64,000 nucleotides of DNA from Pseudomonas subflava (GTDB lineage: Bacteria > Pseudomonadota > Gammaproteobacteria > Pseudomonadales > Pseudomonadaceae). Below the pieces are notes generated by a model, which saw nothing but the letters and a program-made list of their open reading frames with translations, did no database searches and was not told where the DNA came from. Positions 30,579-41,628 of this stretch are shown piece after piece; positions within the stretch are counted from its first letter, which is position 1, and each line of letters begins with the position of its first letter. The translations under genes and the position numbers were made by a program. The stretch is from positions 186,001 through 250,000 of the forward strand of contig NZ_JAMXBF010000005.1 of the NCBI RefSeq assembly GCF_023823685.1, written 5' to 3'.

Positions 30579-31550
30579 ATGTCCGAAGACTCCGATCAGC
30601 TCATTCAACTCACCGCCGAAGTGCCGTCCGACCTCGGTGGCCAGCGCCTCGACCAGGTCGCCGCCCAGCTGTTCGACGAGTATTCGCGCTCGCGCCTGTC
30701 CGCCTGGATCAAGGATGGTCGCTTGACCGTCGATGGCGCCGTGATTCGCCCGCGCGACATCGTCCACAGTGGCGCCGTGCTCAGCCTGGAGGCCGAGCAG
30801 GAGGCCCAGGGCGAGTGGGTGGCGCAGGACATTCCGCTGAATATCGTCTACGAGGACGAGCACATCCTGGTGATCGACAAGCCCGCCGGGCTGGTCGTGC
30901 ATCCGGCGGCCGGGCACGCCGACGGCACCCTGCTCAACGCCCTGCTGCACCATGTGCCGGACATCATCAACGTGCCGCGCGCGGGCATCGTCCATCGCCT
31001 GGACAAGGACACCACCGGCCTGATGGTGGTGGCCAAGACCCTGCAGGCGCAGACCAAGCTGGTCGACCAGCTGCAAAAGCGCACCGTCAGCCGCATCTAC
31101 GAATGCATCTGCATCGGCGTGATCACCTCCGGCGCCACCATCGATGCACCGATTGGCCGCAGCTCGGCCAACCGCCAGCGCATGGCGGTGATCGACGGCG
31201 GCAAGCCGGCCGTGACCCACTATCGGGTGCTGGAGCGCTTCCGCTCGCACACCCATGTGCGGGTCAAGCTGGAGACCGGCCGCACCCACCAGATTCGCGT
31301 ACACATGACCCATGCCGGCTATCCGCTGGTGGGTGATCCGCTGTACGCAGGGCGCTTCCGTATTCCGCCGGCGGCCAGCCCGACCCTGGTGCAGACCCTC
31401 AAGGAGTTCCCGCGCCAGGCCCTGCACGCGCGCTTTCTCGAGCTCGAGCACCCGGCTACCGGCCAGCGCATGAAGTGGGTCTCGCCGCTGCCCGAAGATC
31501 TGGTGTGGATGCTCTCGCTGCTGCGCCAGGACAATGAATCCTTCGTCTGA
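30579..31550 (+). CDS. rluD: 23S rRNA pseudouridine synthase RluD
   Basis: Pseudouridine synthase for 23S rRNA helix 69 (positions 1911, 1915, 1917 in E. coli), 323 residues. An N-terminal S4 RNA-binding domain (LGGQRLDQVAAQLFDEYSRS) is followed by the catalytic domain with HRLDKDTTGLMVVAKT, where the aspartate is catalytic. It overlaps pgeF by 17 bases; rluD-yfiH-clpB is a conserved order next to bamD. Confidence 0.95.
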   Translation: MSEDSDQLIQLTAEVPSDLGGQRLDQVAAQLFDEYSRSRLSAWIKDGRLTVDGAVIRPRDIVHSGAVLSLEAEQEAQGEWVAQDIPLNIVYEDEHILVIDKPAGLVVHPAAGHADGTLLNALLHHVPDIINVPRAGIVHRLDKDTTGLMVVAKTLQAQTKLVDQLQKRTVSRIYECICIGVITSGATIDAPIGRSSANRQRMAVIDGGKPAVTHYRVLERFRSHTHVRVKLETGRTHQIRVHMTHAGYPLVGDPLYAGRFRIPPAASPTLVQTLKEFPRQALHARFLELEHPATGQRMKWVSPLPEDLVWMLSLLRQDNESFV

Positions 31551-32268
31551 CTGGCTGCAGCCGGACTGGCCGGCACCGGCCAATGTCCGCACCTGCGTCA
31601 CCACCCGTGCCGGCGGAACTAGTCCGGCGCCATTCGATAGCCTGAATATCGGCGACCACGTCGAGGACGATCCGGTCGCTGTTGCCGCCAATCGCCAGCG
31701 TCTGATTGATCGCCTCGGCTGCCAACCGGCCTGGCTGAAGCAGGTGCACAGCCCCGACGTGGTCGAAGCCGATCCCGCCCAAGTGCCCATCGCCGACGCC
31801 AGCTGGAGTGCCACGCCGGGCGTCGCCTGCGCCGTGCTGACCGCCGACTGCCTGCCGGCGCTGTTCTGCGACCGCGCCGGCACCCGCGTGGCGGCGGCCC
31901 ATGCCGGCTGGCGGGGGCTGGCCGGCGGCGTGCTGGAGCACACGGTCGCGACCCTCGGCGCCGCGCCGGACGAACTGCTGGTCTGGCTCGGCCCGGCCAT
32001 CGGTCCCGACTCCTTCGAAGTGGGCCCCGAGGTGCGCGAGGCGTTCCTGGCCCGGCATGCGGAGGCCGAGTCCGCGTTCCGCCCCAGCCGGAACCCCGGC
32101 AAGTTCATGGCCGATATCTACTCCCTGGCGCGCGTCCGCCTGGCCGCCATCGGCGTCACCGCCGTGTATGGCGGCGGGCTGGACACCTTCACCGATCCGC
32201 GCTTCTTCTCCTACCGCCGCGCCGCCCGCACCGGGCGTTTCGCCTCGCTGATCTGGCTGGCGGACTGA
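31534..32268 (+). CDS. pgeF: purine nucleoside phosphorylase / peptidoglycan editing factor YfiH
   Basis: Member of the YfiH/LACC1 (formerly multicopper oxidase-like) family, 244 residues. In E. coli it prevents misincorporation of serine into peptidoglycan precursors, and homologues show purine nucleoside phosphorylase activity. Family features: LKQVHSPDVVEAD, TADCLPALFCDRAG, AAHAGWRGLAGGVLEHTV, GPAIGPDSFEVG, and the tail RFFSYRRAARTGRFAS. It is translationally coupled to rluD. Confidence 0.93.
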   Translation: MNPSSDWLQPDWPAPANVRTCVTTRAGGTSPAPFDSLNIGDHVEDDPVAVAANRQRLIDRLGCQPAWLKQVHSPDVVEADPAQVPIADASWSATPGVACAVLTADCLPALFCDRAGTRVAAAHAGWRGLAGGVLEHTVATLGAAPDELLVWLGPAIGPDSFEVGPEVREAFLARHAEAESAFRPSRNPGKFMADIYSLARVRLAAIGVTAVYGGGLDTFTDPRFFSYRRAARTGRFASLIWLAD

Positions 32269-32288
32269 TCCGCATCAAATCGTCGGCG

Positions 32289-32316
32289 CTTGAATCGGAA
32301 AAAACTGTCCTTATCT
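32289..32316 (+). promoter_or_regulatory. RpoH (heat shock) promoter of clpB
   Basis: CTTGAA (32289-32294, perfect), a 14-base spacer and CCTTATCT (32309-32316; consensus CCCCATNT, 5 of 7 fixed positions). It lies 90 bases before the clpB ATG. Confidence 0.7.
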
Positions 32317-32406
32317 AGAGAGCAACCTCATCTAGAGCGTCATTGCGGGCTTCACTATCGGGAGCAGTTCAGCGCTCCGGCCCGCTCATCGAAGGAAGGA
32401 CATTCC

Positions 32407-34971
<2,565 letters not shown>

Positions 34972-34987
34972 GCGGGACGAGCATGCG

Positions 34988-35016
34988 AAAAGCCCCGGGA
35001 GACCGGGGCTTTTGCT
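34988..35016 (+). terminator. rho-independent terminator of clpB
   Basis: AAAAGCCCCGG pairs with CCGGGGCTTTT across GAGA, then GCTTTT. It is symmetric and may also end the convergent PilZ-DUF1631 transcript. Confidence 0.9.
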
Positions 35017-35017
35017 T

Positions 35018-35356
35018 TTAGACCTGTAGGTGGCGCAGCAGCAGGGCCAGCGGACCGACCTGATCGTCGGCCAGGTCGATGATCTGGAATCCGCACCAGC
35101 CGTTGTGGCCGGCCTCGCCGGGACGGCTCCACAGGCAGTCGGCGCCGGCGCGGATCTCATGGATGCCGTCCAGCGGCTGGTCCAGCACCAGGCGGCATTC
35201 CCAGACCGAGTCGGCCTCGGGCGGGTGCTCGCTGACCAGCATGAAGCCCTCCTCGGATAGGTCGACGATGCGGCCCAGGCGACGGCCGCTGTGCAGGTCC
35301 AGCACTTCGATGGCCAGCTGCGTGGTGTGGCGGCTGTGCTGACGACGGTCGTCCAT
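35018..35356 (-). CDS. PilZ domain protein
   Basis: A single-domain PilZ protein of 112 residues, a likely cyclic di-GMP receptor. Both binding motifs are present: RRQHSRH (the RxxxR element) at the N-terminus and DLSEEGF (the D/NxSxxG element) near residue 34. The body has WECRLVLDQPLDGIHE and WCGFQIIDLADDQ. Its ATG directly abuts the stop of the upstream DUF1631 gene, so both come from one transcript and probably act together. It is not the pilus protein PilZ itself. Confidence 0.85.
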   Translation of the reverse strand: MDDRRQHSRHTTQLAIEVLDLHSGRRLGRIVDLSEEGFMLVSEHPPEADSVWECRLVLDQPLDGIHEIRAGADCLWSRPGEAGHNGWCGFQIIDLADDQVGPLALLLRHLQV

Positions 35357-37693
35357 TCAGGCTCCTTCGACTTCGGTGGCGCGCCCGGTGAAGCGCTGCA
35401 GGACCCGGTAGATGGCGCCCAGGGCGCGATCGACCAGGGGTGTACTGCGCTCCGGTGTGACAATGCGCGCCAGGCCCTGTTCCATTTCGCTGGCCAGCTG
35501 GCGGATGGGCTTGACCGCCACACGCTGCCCGCTGTGGTCGACGAACATGTAGTTGTGGGTGGTCGGGCTGAACCAGGACAGCTTGAGGGTGAGGGTGGCG
35601 CTGCCCTGGACGAACTCGAACCAGGTGCCGAACTCCAGCCGCTGCAACTCCCTGATCAGTGCCTGGACGCGCGGCGACTGAGGCGCGTCGCGCCTGATCG
35701 GCTCGGCCAGCACTGCGTCCTCGCCGAGCATGGCGCCGAGCGGGCTCTCCGGCAGCTGGGTCTTGATCTGCGCGGCCAGCTGCGGCTGCTGGCCTTGCAC
35801 GGCGTGCTGACAGGCGACGATGTCCTGCAGCAGACGGCGGATGCCGTCTTCGTGGTAACCACCGAGCAGCTCCAGCCCCTTGCGCAGCTCGTCGAGCAGC
35901 ATTACACGGATGGTCTGCAGACGGCTGCGGCCGTCGGCGTCCAGCGGCGAGCCGCTCCAGGCCAGCTGCTCTGCTACCTCGCCGGCGCGTTGCCACTCGG
36001 CGCTGCGTTCGCCGTGCCGGAGCAGGACGAAGACCAGCACATCGGCCCAGGTCAGTTCGAGGAAGTTGTGGATCACGCTGGGCAGCTGGCGGTCGCGCAG
36101 TACGTCGTGAATCACCTCCACCGCCTGCTGACGTGCGCCGAGCAGGCGGTCGCGGCCCTTGGCCGCCTCCACCGCGCGCTTCTCGCGCAGCTCGACCTTG
36201 TGGCGCAGAGTGGCGACGAACTCGTTGAACTCCTCCAGCAGGCTGTCGAACAGCGTGAGGTCGCCGGTGAAGCCCTGGATCACCCGCTCGACGACCCAAT
36301 GCATCTTCGCCAGCAGACCGCGCTCCTCGCCCTCGCCGCCGTAGAGCACGCCGGCCTGGGCCATGGTGTTGAGCAGGCGCCGGGCGGGGTGGTGGTGCTG
36401 GGTGAACAGCGCCTTGTCCAGCAGCGCCACCTTGAGATACGGCGTGTGCAGATGGGAAAGGGCGGTCTTGCAGCTGTGCGGCAGGTTGTCGTCGTCGAGG
36501 ATGAAGTCGAACAGCATGCCGACCAGGTCGATCACGTCGGCCTCCTGGTCGGCCAGCTTCTGCTCGCCGGGCAGGCTGCCGACGGACTCCAGCTGCTGCT
36601 GCAGGCTGACCTTGAGCTCCTCGACCAGCTGCGGACCCTGCAGGCGCTGGGCCAGCATGCTGGCGGACTCGCGCTGCAGGCGATTCAGCGCCTCGAGCAG
36701 CTCGCTGGCGCTGTAAGTGCGGCTGGCGATGCGCGGGGCGAAGCTGGCGATGCTGCGGGCGCCGCCGGGCAGCGGGGCTTCCGGGGCCTGCTGGCGTCGT
36801 TCGCCGAGCAGCGCGGCGAGGCCGCCCAGCAACTGGCCGGGGTCCTGCGGTGGCGGAGCGCCGAGGTCGGCGGGCGCCTGGGTGACGGAGGCGGTTTGCG
36901 GTGCAGTGGGGATGGTGTGAGGCGTCGAGCTGGCTGTGCCCGGCGCAGCTGTGGTCGCATTCCCGGCAGGTTTCGGCGCAGCCGTGGACGGCGTGCGCTG
37001 GGCGGTGAACTTGAGGTTGGGCAGGATACCGCCGTTGATCAGGCGCTGGTTGAGCATCTCGTACAGGGTGTCCAGGCCCTCCATCACGTGGCGGTCGAAC
37101 AACATGTAGAGGATCACCTTGATCCGCAGCGGTATGGGGTGCGGCGACAGCGCCTCGCGGAAGGCGTCGGCCAGAGCCTGCGGGCCGAAGGGGTTGGTGT
37201 CTTCAACCAGTTTCTGGCCGTTGTTGAGCAGGGCCAGGCGCTGGTCCAGAGCGAACAGGGTGCGGCTGCTGCGCGCCTTGACCCGGCTGACCATGTTGGT
37301 CACCTGCAGGCTTTCCTCGTAGTCCTCGTTCTGTATCAGGGACAGGCTCTCGCTGTCCGTCTCGCTTTGTGCCGCGGGCTTGAGCCGGCCTTCGAGGAAG
37401 TCGGAGAAGTTTTGCGCGATGCGCTGGTGGTAGCTGCGCTCGATCTGCGGGCGCAACTTGCGCAGGTCGCGCATGGCGTCGAAGAACAGGCCCTGGACCT
37501 TGTTGTTCTCTGCCTTCTCCGCGCCTTCGAAGAGGGTGTCGTCGACCTGGCCGAAGAGGCCGGCGAGGTGCTCGGCGAGGTTGTTCATCACCAGCTTGCG
37601 GCAGTCCTGCACGAGCTCGCCGAAACGCGGCTGGATGGCGCGGCTGGCGACGCCGGGAAGCGGGATGGGCGGCGGGAAGTCCTGCGGGCTCAT
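35357..37693 (-). CDS. DUF1631 family protein, copy A
   Basis: A 778-residue cytosolic protein of the DUF1631 family, function unknown (sometimes mislabelled thymidine phosphorylase). The N-terminal conserved block is DDTLFEGAEKAENNKVQGLF then FDAMRDLRK; a second block is NPFGPQALADAFREAL. A low-complexity alanine/proline/threonine linker spans about 230-290. The C-terminal part (about 675-760) resembles a PilZ-like barrel (FGTWFEFVQG; LSWFSPTTHNYMFVD). It is coupled to a PilZ protein. A paralogue lies at 49038-51368. Confidence 0.85.
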   Translation of the reverse strand: MSPQDFPPPIPLPGVASRAIQPRFGELVQDCRKLVMNNLAEHLAGLFGQVDDTLFEGAEKAENNKVQGLFFDAMRDLRKLRPQIERSYHQRIAQNFSDFLEGRLKPAAQSETDSESLSLIQNEDYEESLQVTNMVSRVKARSSRTLFALDQRLALLNNGQKLVEDTNPFGPQALADAFREALSPHPIPLRIKVILYMLFDRHVMEGLDTLYEMLNQRLINGGILPNLKFTAQRTPSTAAPKPAGNATTAAPGTASSTPHTIPTAPQTASVTQAPADLGAPPPQDPGQLLGGLAALLGERRQQAPEAPLPGGARSIASFAPRIASRTYSASELLEALNRLQRESASMLAQRLQGPQLVEELKVSLQQQLESVGSLPGEQKLADQEADVIDLVGMLFDFILDDDNLPHSCKTALSHLHTPYLKVALLDKALFTQHHHPARRLLNTMAQAGVLYGGEGEERGLLAKMHWVVERVIQGFTGDLTLFDSLLEEFNEFVATLRHKVELREKRAVEAAKGRDRLLGARQQAVEVIHDVLRDRQLPSVIHNFLELTWADVLVFVLLRHGERSAEWQRAGEVAEQLAWSGSPLDADGRSRLQTIRVMLLDELRKGLELLGGYHEDGIRRLLQDIVACQHAVQGQQPQLAAQIKTQLPESPLGAMLGEDAVLAEPIRRDAPQSPRVQALIRELQRLEFGTWFEFVQGSATLTLKLSWFSPTTHNYMFVDHSGQRVAVKPIRQLASEMEQGLARIVTPERSTPLVDRALGAIYRVLQRFTGRATEVEGA

Positions 37694-37801
37694 GGGGCGA
37701 TCCTGTGCGGGATAGAGCCCGCGATACGATCCTGTTCAATCCAAGCAATATGCTAGCCGTTTATCGGCTCAGCGGTGCGGGCAAATAAGTTGCCGGCAGG
37801 G

Positions 37802-37829
37802 TTGACATGGGCTTTCGGCTACGTAAAAT
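37802..37829 (+). promoter_or_regulatory. promoter of the tRNA operon
   Basis: TTGACA (37802-37807, perfect), a 16-base spacer and TAAAAT (37824-37829), followed by the GC-rich discriminator GGCGCGCC, as expected for stable RNA genes under stringent control. Confidence 0.75.
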
Positions 37830-37889
37830 GGCGCGCCTCTGATGCGGGAATGGCGAAAGCCGGACGTAACAGAGATTGGAAGGCGTAGT

Positions 37890-37965
37890 TCCGCGATAGC
37901 TCAGTCGGTAGAGCAAATGACTGTTAATCATTGGGTCCCTGGTTCGAGTCCAGGTCGCGGAGCCA
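37890..37965 (+). tRNA. tRNA-Asn (GTT)
   Basis: A 76-base cloverleaf with encoded CCA. The acceptor stem TCCGCGA pairs with TCGCGGA; the anticodon loop CTGTTAA gives GTT; the T-loop is TTCGAGT. Confidence 0.97.
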
Positions 37966-37974
37966 ACTTCCAGG

Positions 37975-38051
37975 CGGGGTATAGCGCAGTCCGGTAGCGC
38001 GCTTGCTTTGGGAGCAAGATGTCGGGAGTTCGAATCCCCCTACCCCGACCA
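37975..38051 (+). tRNA. tRNA-Pro (TGG)
   Basis: A 77-base cloverleaf with encoded CCA. The acceptor stem CGGGGTA pairs with TACCCCG; the anticodon loop TTTGGGA gives TGG. It follows tRNA-Asn by 9 bases in the same transcript. Confidence 0.97.
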
Positions 38052-38055
38052 TCTA

Positions 38056-38131
38056 GGGTCGTTAGCTCAGTCGGTAGAGCAGTTGGCTTTTAACCAATTG
38101 GTCGTAGGTTCGAATCCTACACGACCCACCA
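38056..38131 (+). tRNA. tRNA-Lys (TTT)
   Basis: A 76-base cloverleaf with encoded CCA. The acceptor stem GGGTCGT pairs with ACGACCC; the anticodon loop CTTTTAA gives TTT. Last of the three tRNAs. Confidence 0.97.
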
Positions 38132-38145
38132 TCATTCAAACGAAG

Positions 38146-38169
38146 AGCCCGCCTAACGCGGGCTTTTTG
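38146..38169 (+). terminator. rho-independent terminator of the tRNA operon
   Basis: AGCCCGC pairs with GCGGGCT across 5 bases, followed by TTTTGTT. Confidence 0.9.
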
Positions 38170-38260
38170 TTGTCTGCCATCCAGGGTGCCACCCTTTGGG
38201 TCATCGTCCGTAGGGGCGATATCAGAATCGCTCCAACCGATTTCTGTGCCTGTCGTAAGA

Positions 38261-38278
38261 GGGGCGGCGAACCGCCCC
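38261..38278 (-). terminator. hairpin after ndh
   Basis: GGGGCGG pairs with CCGCCCC across 4 bases, 7 bases beyond the ndh stop. On the minus strand it is followed by TCTTACG, a weak T-run. Confidence 0.55.
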
Positions 38279-38285
38279 GGACTCC

Positions 38286-39581
38286 TCAGTGCAGTTTCAG
38301 GCGTGGCTCGGTACTGCGGCCGATGCGGTCGCCGAGCATCAGCAGCGCGGTGCGCAGCACGCCGTACAGCGCCATCTGGTGCATGCGGTACAGCGACACG
38401 TAGAACATCCGCGCCAGCCAGCCCTCCAGCTTCACGCTGCCCATCAGGTTGCCCATCAGATTGCCGACGGCCGAGAAGCGCGACAGCGAGATCAGCGAGC
38501 CGTAGTCGCGATAGCGGAATTCCGGCAGCGCCTGGCCTTCCATGTGCAGCTTCAGCGATCGCGCGAGTAGCGACGCCTGCTGATGCGCCGCCTGGGCCCG
38601 CGGCGACACGGTGCGCTCGCCATCGCCGAGCGGGCAGGCCGCGCAATCGCCGAAGGCGAAGATGCTGTCGTCCAGCGTCGTCTGCAGCGTCGGGCGCACC
38701 AGCAACTGGTTGATGCGATTGCTCTCCAGGCCGTCCAGCTCCTTGAGGAAGGCCGGTGCGCGGATGCCCGCGGCCCACACCTTGAGGCTGGCGGGAATCT
38801 CCATGCCTTGGGCGGTGTGCAGCGCTTGCGCCGTCACCTGACTCACGGCGGTACCGGTGAGCACGGTCACGCCGAGTTTCTTCAGGGTCTTGTGCACCGG
38901 GCCGCTGATGCGCTCCGGCAGCGCCGGCAGCACGCGCGGGCCGGCCTCGATCAGAGTGATGCGCATGTTCTGCGGCTGGATGCGGTCCAGGCCATAGGCG
39001 GCCAGTTCGCGGGCGGCGTGGTGCAACTCCGCGGCCAGCTCCACGCCAGTGGCGCCGGCGCCGACGATGGCCACGCTGATGCGACCCTCGTCGTTCCTGT
39101 GGGCGTGGGCGCGCAGGTAATGGCTGAGCATCTGCCGGTGGAAGCGCTCAGCCTGTTCGCGGGTGTCGAGGAAGATGCAGTGCTCGGCAGCGCCGGCGGT
39201 GCCGAAGTCGTTGGTGGTACTGCCAACGGCGATCACCAGGCTGTCATAGGCCAGCTCGCGCTCGGACAGCAGTTCGCCGCCGTGCTCGTCGAGGGTGGCC
39301 GCCAGGCGGATCGTCTTGCGCGCACGGTCGAGACCGCTCATGCGGCCGAGCTGGAACTCGAAGTGGTTCCACTTGGCCTGGGCCACGTAGTTCAGCTCGT
39401 CTTCGGACGAATTCAGCGAACCGGCGGCGACCTCGTGCAGCAGCGGTTTCCAGATATGGGTGAGGTTGGCGTCGACCAGCACGATGCTGGCCTGTTTGCG
39501 CTTGCCCAGGGTTCTACCCAGGCGGGTAGCAAGCTCCAGGCCGCCGGCGCCGCCGCCGACGATCACGATGCGATGGTTCAT
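38286..39581 (-). CDS. ndh: type II NADH dehydrogenase
   Basis: Non-proton-pumping NADH:quinone oxidoreductase (NDH-2), a peripheral inner membrane flavoprotein of 431 residues. The FAD site is IVIVGGGAGGLELATRLG; the NADH site is VAIVGAGATGVELAAEL. The conserved VWAAGIRAP and FAFGDCAACPL are present. The C-terminal amphipathic region is expected to bind the membrane. The ATG at 39581 begins the family match directly. A short membrane protein gene lies upstream on the same strand. Confidence 0.94.
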   Translation of the reverse strand: MNHRIVIVGGGAGGLELATRLGRTLGKRKQASIVLVDANLTHIWKPLLHEVAAGSLNSSEDELNYVAQAKWNHFEFQLGRMSGLDRARKTIRLAATLDEHGGELLSERELAYDSLVIAVGSTTNDFGTAGAAEHCIFLDTREQAERFHRQMLSHYLRAHAHRNDEGRISVAIVGAGATGVELAAELHHAARELAAYGLDRIQPQNMRITLIEAGPRVLPALPERISGPVHKTLKKLGVTVLTGTAVSQVTAQALHTAQGMEIPASLKVWAAGIRAPAFLKELDGLESNRINQLLVRPTLQTTLDDSIFAFGDCAACPLGDGERTVSPRAQAAHQQASLLARSLKLHMEGQALPEFRYRDYGSLISLSRFSAVGNLMGNLMGSVKLEGWLARMFYVSLYRMHQMALYGVLRTALLMLGDRIGRSTEPRLKLH

Positions 39582-39641
39582 GGGGATATCTCACAAGGCT
39601 TGAGGAAATCGAGAGGCCCGGCTGGGCGAGCGCAAGGCAGC

Positions 39642-39815
39642 TCATAGCACCAGTCCGGCGAGCAGGCGGGAGAGGAGGCCGAGGCAGATCGTCAGGGCGA
39701 CGATCACCAGCAGGAGGCGCCAGGGGCGGAACGGCTTGCGCTGTACCTGGTGCTGCGGAGCGCTGAGGTATTGCTCGACGCGTTGCTGGTCTTCCGGGCT
39801 GAGACGGCTGGGCAT
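39642..39815 (-). CDS. DUF3094 family small membrane protein, 57 aa
   Basis: A 57-residue protein read directly from the sequence: MPSRLSPEDQQRVEQYLSAP, then a basic stretch (QRKPFRPWR) and one membrane helix (LLLVIVALTICLGLLSRLLA). It matches what I recall of the DUF3094 family found upstream of ndh in Pseudomonas (PA4537). The RBS GAGAGG precedes the ATG at 39815. Probably expressed with ndh 60 bases downstream; the function is unknown. Confidence 0.8.
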   Translation of the reverse strand: MPSRLSPEDQQRVEQYLSAPQHQVQRKPFRPWRLLLVIVALTICLGLLSRLLAGLVL

Positions 39816-39994
39816 GGCGAACCTCTCGAAGAATTGGGGCCATTCTAGGCGCGCCGAACAGACGGGTACAGCGCGCCGTGGGTGGAAGTCCGATCAGAAG
39901 CTTGCGCCTGTGCCGGTTACGGCAGCCCAAGCGGAATGTCGGTCGACGGTGATGCCGGGTGTAGACTGCCCCGACCAGTTGAGGAGCCGCTGTC

Positions 39995-40420
39995 ATGCAG
40001 ATTCGCGCCATCGTCCCCGACGACCACGCCGCGCTGTTCGCGTTGTGGCGGCGCACGCCCGGTATTCAGCTGCGCGCCGAGGACGAGTTTGCGCCCTTCT
40101 GCCGCTATCTCGCGCGCAACCCGCAGCTCAGCCTGCTGGTCGAGGCAGAGCACGTGCCCATCGCCAGCCTGCTGGTGGGGCACGACGGCCGTCGCGGCTA
40201 TCTGCAGCATCTGGTGGTCGATACGCCCTGGCGCGGCCGCGGTCTGGCCAGCGCGCTGCTGGACGAGGCGCTCGCCCGGCTGGCGGCGCTGGGCGTGTGC
40301 AAGTCTCATGTCTTCGTCCTGCGCGATGCCGCGGAGGCCATGGCGTTCTGGCAGGTTCAGGGCGACTGGGGCGAGCGCGAGGATATTGCGGTGTTTTCCA
40401 TTCGGAGCGAGCCGGCATGA
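39995..40420 (+). CDS. GNAT family N-acetyltransferase
   Basis: A GNAT acyltransferase of 141 residues. The acetyl-CoA-binding motif is [20 protein letters not shown] (the Q/RxxGxG/A loop is RGRGLA). The start is [20 protein letters not shown]. The substrate cannot be told. Its stop overlaps the start of the downstream membrane protein (ATGA), so the two are coupled. Confidence 0.85.
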   Translation: MQIRAIVPDDHAALFALWRRTPGIQLRAEDEFAPFCRYLARNPQLSLLVEAEHVPIASLLVGHDGRRGYLQHLVVDTPWRGRGLASALLDEALARLAALGVCKSHVFVLRDAAEAMAFWQVQGDWGEREDIAVFSIRSEPA

Positions 40421-41112
40421 TCGCCGCGGAGCTGTTGTTGCCCGCCACGCTGTGGCTGGGCTGGCTGGTTTACGGTGGTGTGCTGGCCTGGGCCGTTTGG
40501 CGTACGCCCTGGGTCGAGCTGTTCAGCGATCAGCGCCGCCAGCATCTGTTGTTCGGCACCGTGCTGGCGTTGTTCCTGCTGTGGCTGGTGCGCCGCGACT
40601 TCGCCTCGGGGCTGTCCTTCCATTTCATCGGCATGACCGCTGTGACCCTGTTGCTGGACTGGCCGCTGGCGCTGCTCGGCGGCTTCGCCGCGCAGCTCGC
40701 ACTGGCGGCGCTGGGGCGCCTGGATTGGCTGGCGCTGGGTGTCAACGGCGCACTGCTGGTGGTGCTGCCGGTCGCCATCGCCGAGTTCTTCGCCGTGCAG
40801 GTGGAGCGCCGCCAGCCGCGCAACCTGTTCGTCTACATCTTCTGCTGCGGCTTCTTTCCCGCGGCGCTGACGGCGCTGGCCTGCCTGCTCGGCGGCCTGG
40901 CGCTGCTCTGGCACGACGGCCTGTACGTGATGCCGCCCTGGCTGGAGGACTTCGTCGGCTACCTGTGGCTGGTGATGTTTCCCGAGGCGTTCATCAACGG
41001 CATGCTGGTTACTGGCCTGGTGGTGTTCTACCCGGACTGGCTGGAGACGTTCAATCGCACGCGCTACCTCTCGGCGCCCTGGAAAGACAGCGACACGGAT
41101 GGGCGCCCATAG
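40417..41112 (+). CDS. polytopic membrane protein, CbiM/energy-coupling-factor-like
   Basis: A 231-residue integral membrane protein with about six to seven helices. [37 protein letters not shown] and [21 protein letters not shown] resemble the CbiM-type permease subunits of energy-coupling-factor transporters (DUF/CbiM clan). No ATPase or ligand-binding partner gene is next to it, so it may act alone or with distant partners. The ATG at 40417 overlaps the GNAT stop; the frame upstream belongs to a shadow of that gene. Confidence 0.7.
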   Translation: MIAAELLLPATLWLGWLVYGGVLAWAVWRTPWVELFSDQRRQHLLFGTVLALFLLWLVRRDFASGLSFHFIGMTAVTLLLDWPLALLGGFAAQLALAALGRLDWLALGVNGALLVVLPVAIAEFFAVQVERRQPRNLFVYIFCCGFFPAALTALACLLGGLALLWHDGLYVMPPWLEDFVGYLWLVMFPEAFINGMLVTGLVVFYPDWLETFNRTRYLSAPWKDSDTDGRP

Positions 41113-41201
41113 CCCGCACTTATCCCGTGGCCGCAGCTGATCTGGGTCAAGGAATGCCGCTCGGCAACGCTCATGCTGGAGTAAATCCAGGAGGCACGAG
41201 C

Positions 41202-41417
41202 ATGGGCATACATCGGTGGGCGCGGGGTGAACTCGAGGGTAGCCTGGAGCGGGCGCAGGAGCAGGGATTCGATCCACTCATGAGCCTGCGCGCGCTGCTC
41301 AGCGAGGCGGTCGAGCTGAACCGCCTGGAGCGCGAAGTGGCCGACCTGGCCCAGGAGCTGCAGTTTCTCGCCGACAACCTGGATCCGGAGCGCGACTACG
41401 CCTTCATGCGTCCCTGA
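41202..41417 (+). CDS. hypothetical protein, 71 aa
   Basis: A small, acidic, helical protein (MGIHRWARGELEGSLERAQE; LNRLEREVADLAQELQFLAD), likely a coiled coil. The ATG at 41202 has a strong ribosome site, CAGGAGG. I recall a small hypothetical gene at this place in P. aeruginosa. The function is unknown. The long frame it sits in begins far upstream as a shadow of the preceding genes. Confidence 0.7.
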   Translation: MGIHRWARGELEGSLERAQEQGFDPLMSLRALLSEAVELNRLEREVADLAQELQFLADNLDPERDYAFMRP

Positions 41418-41433
41418 GCAAGACGCCGGTTGA

Positions 41434-41628
41434 TCAATGCTCGCGCGGCGGCAGGTCGTCGGAGAAGGGCGAGTCTTCCACGGCATCGCCAGGGATGGCA
41501 TGAGTCTCGGAGGCCCAGGCGCCTAAGTCGATCAGCTTGCAGCGCTCGCTGCAGAAGGGGCGATTCGGGCTTTGCGGGCCCCATTCGACGGGCGCGCCGC
41601 AGGTCGGGCATTCCACGGTGGTGCTCAT
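41434..41628 (-). CDS. yacG: DNA gyrase inhibitor YacG
   Basis: Zinc-finger protein of 64 residues that binds GyrB and inhibits gyrase in E. coli. The four zinc ligands are in CPTCGAPV and [14 protein letters not shown], followed by an acidic C-terminal tail. Its start overlaps the coaE stop by 4 bases. Part of the conserved pilD-coaE-yacG string. Confidence 0.94.
   Translation of the reverse strand: MSTTVECPTCGAPVEWGPQSPNRPFCSERCKLIDLGAWASETHAIPGDAVEDSPFSDDLPPREH

Noticed and set aside
36901..37010. Repeats in the linker of DUF1631 copy A
   Set aside because: Alanine/proline/threonine low complexity without a regular unit; an ordinary flexible linker.
35291..37756. 821-residue frame antisense to DUF1631 copy A
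   Set aside because: Shadow frame without recognisable domains and no ribosome site; the minus strand encodes a conserved family.
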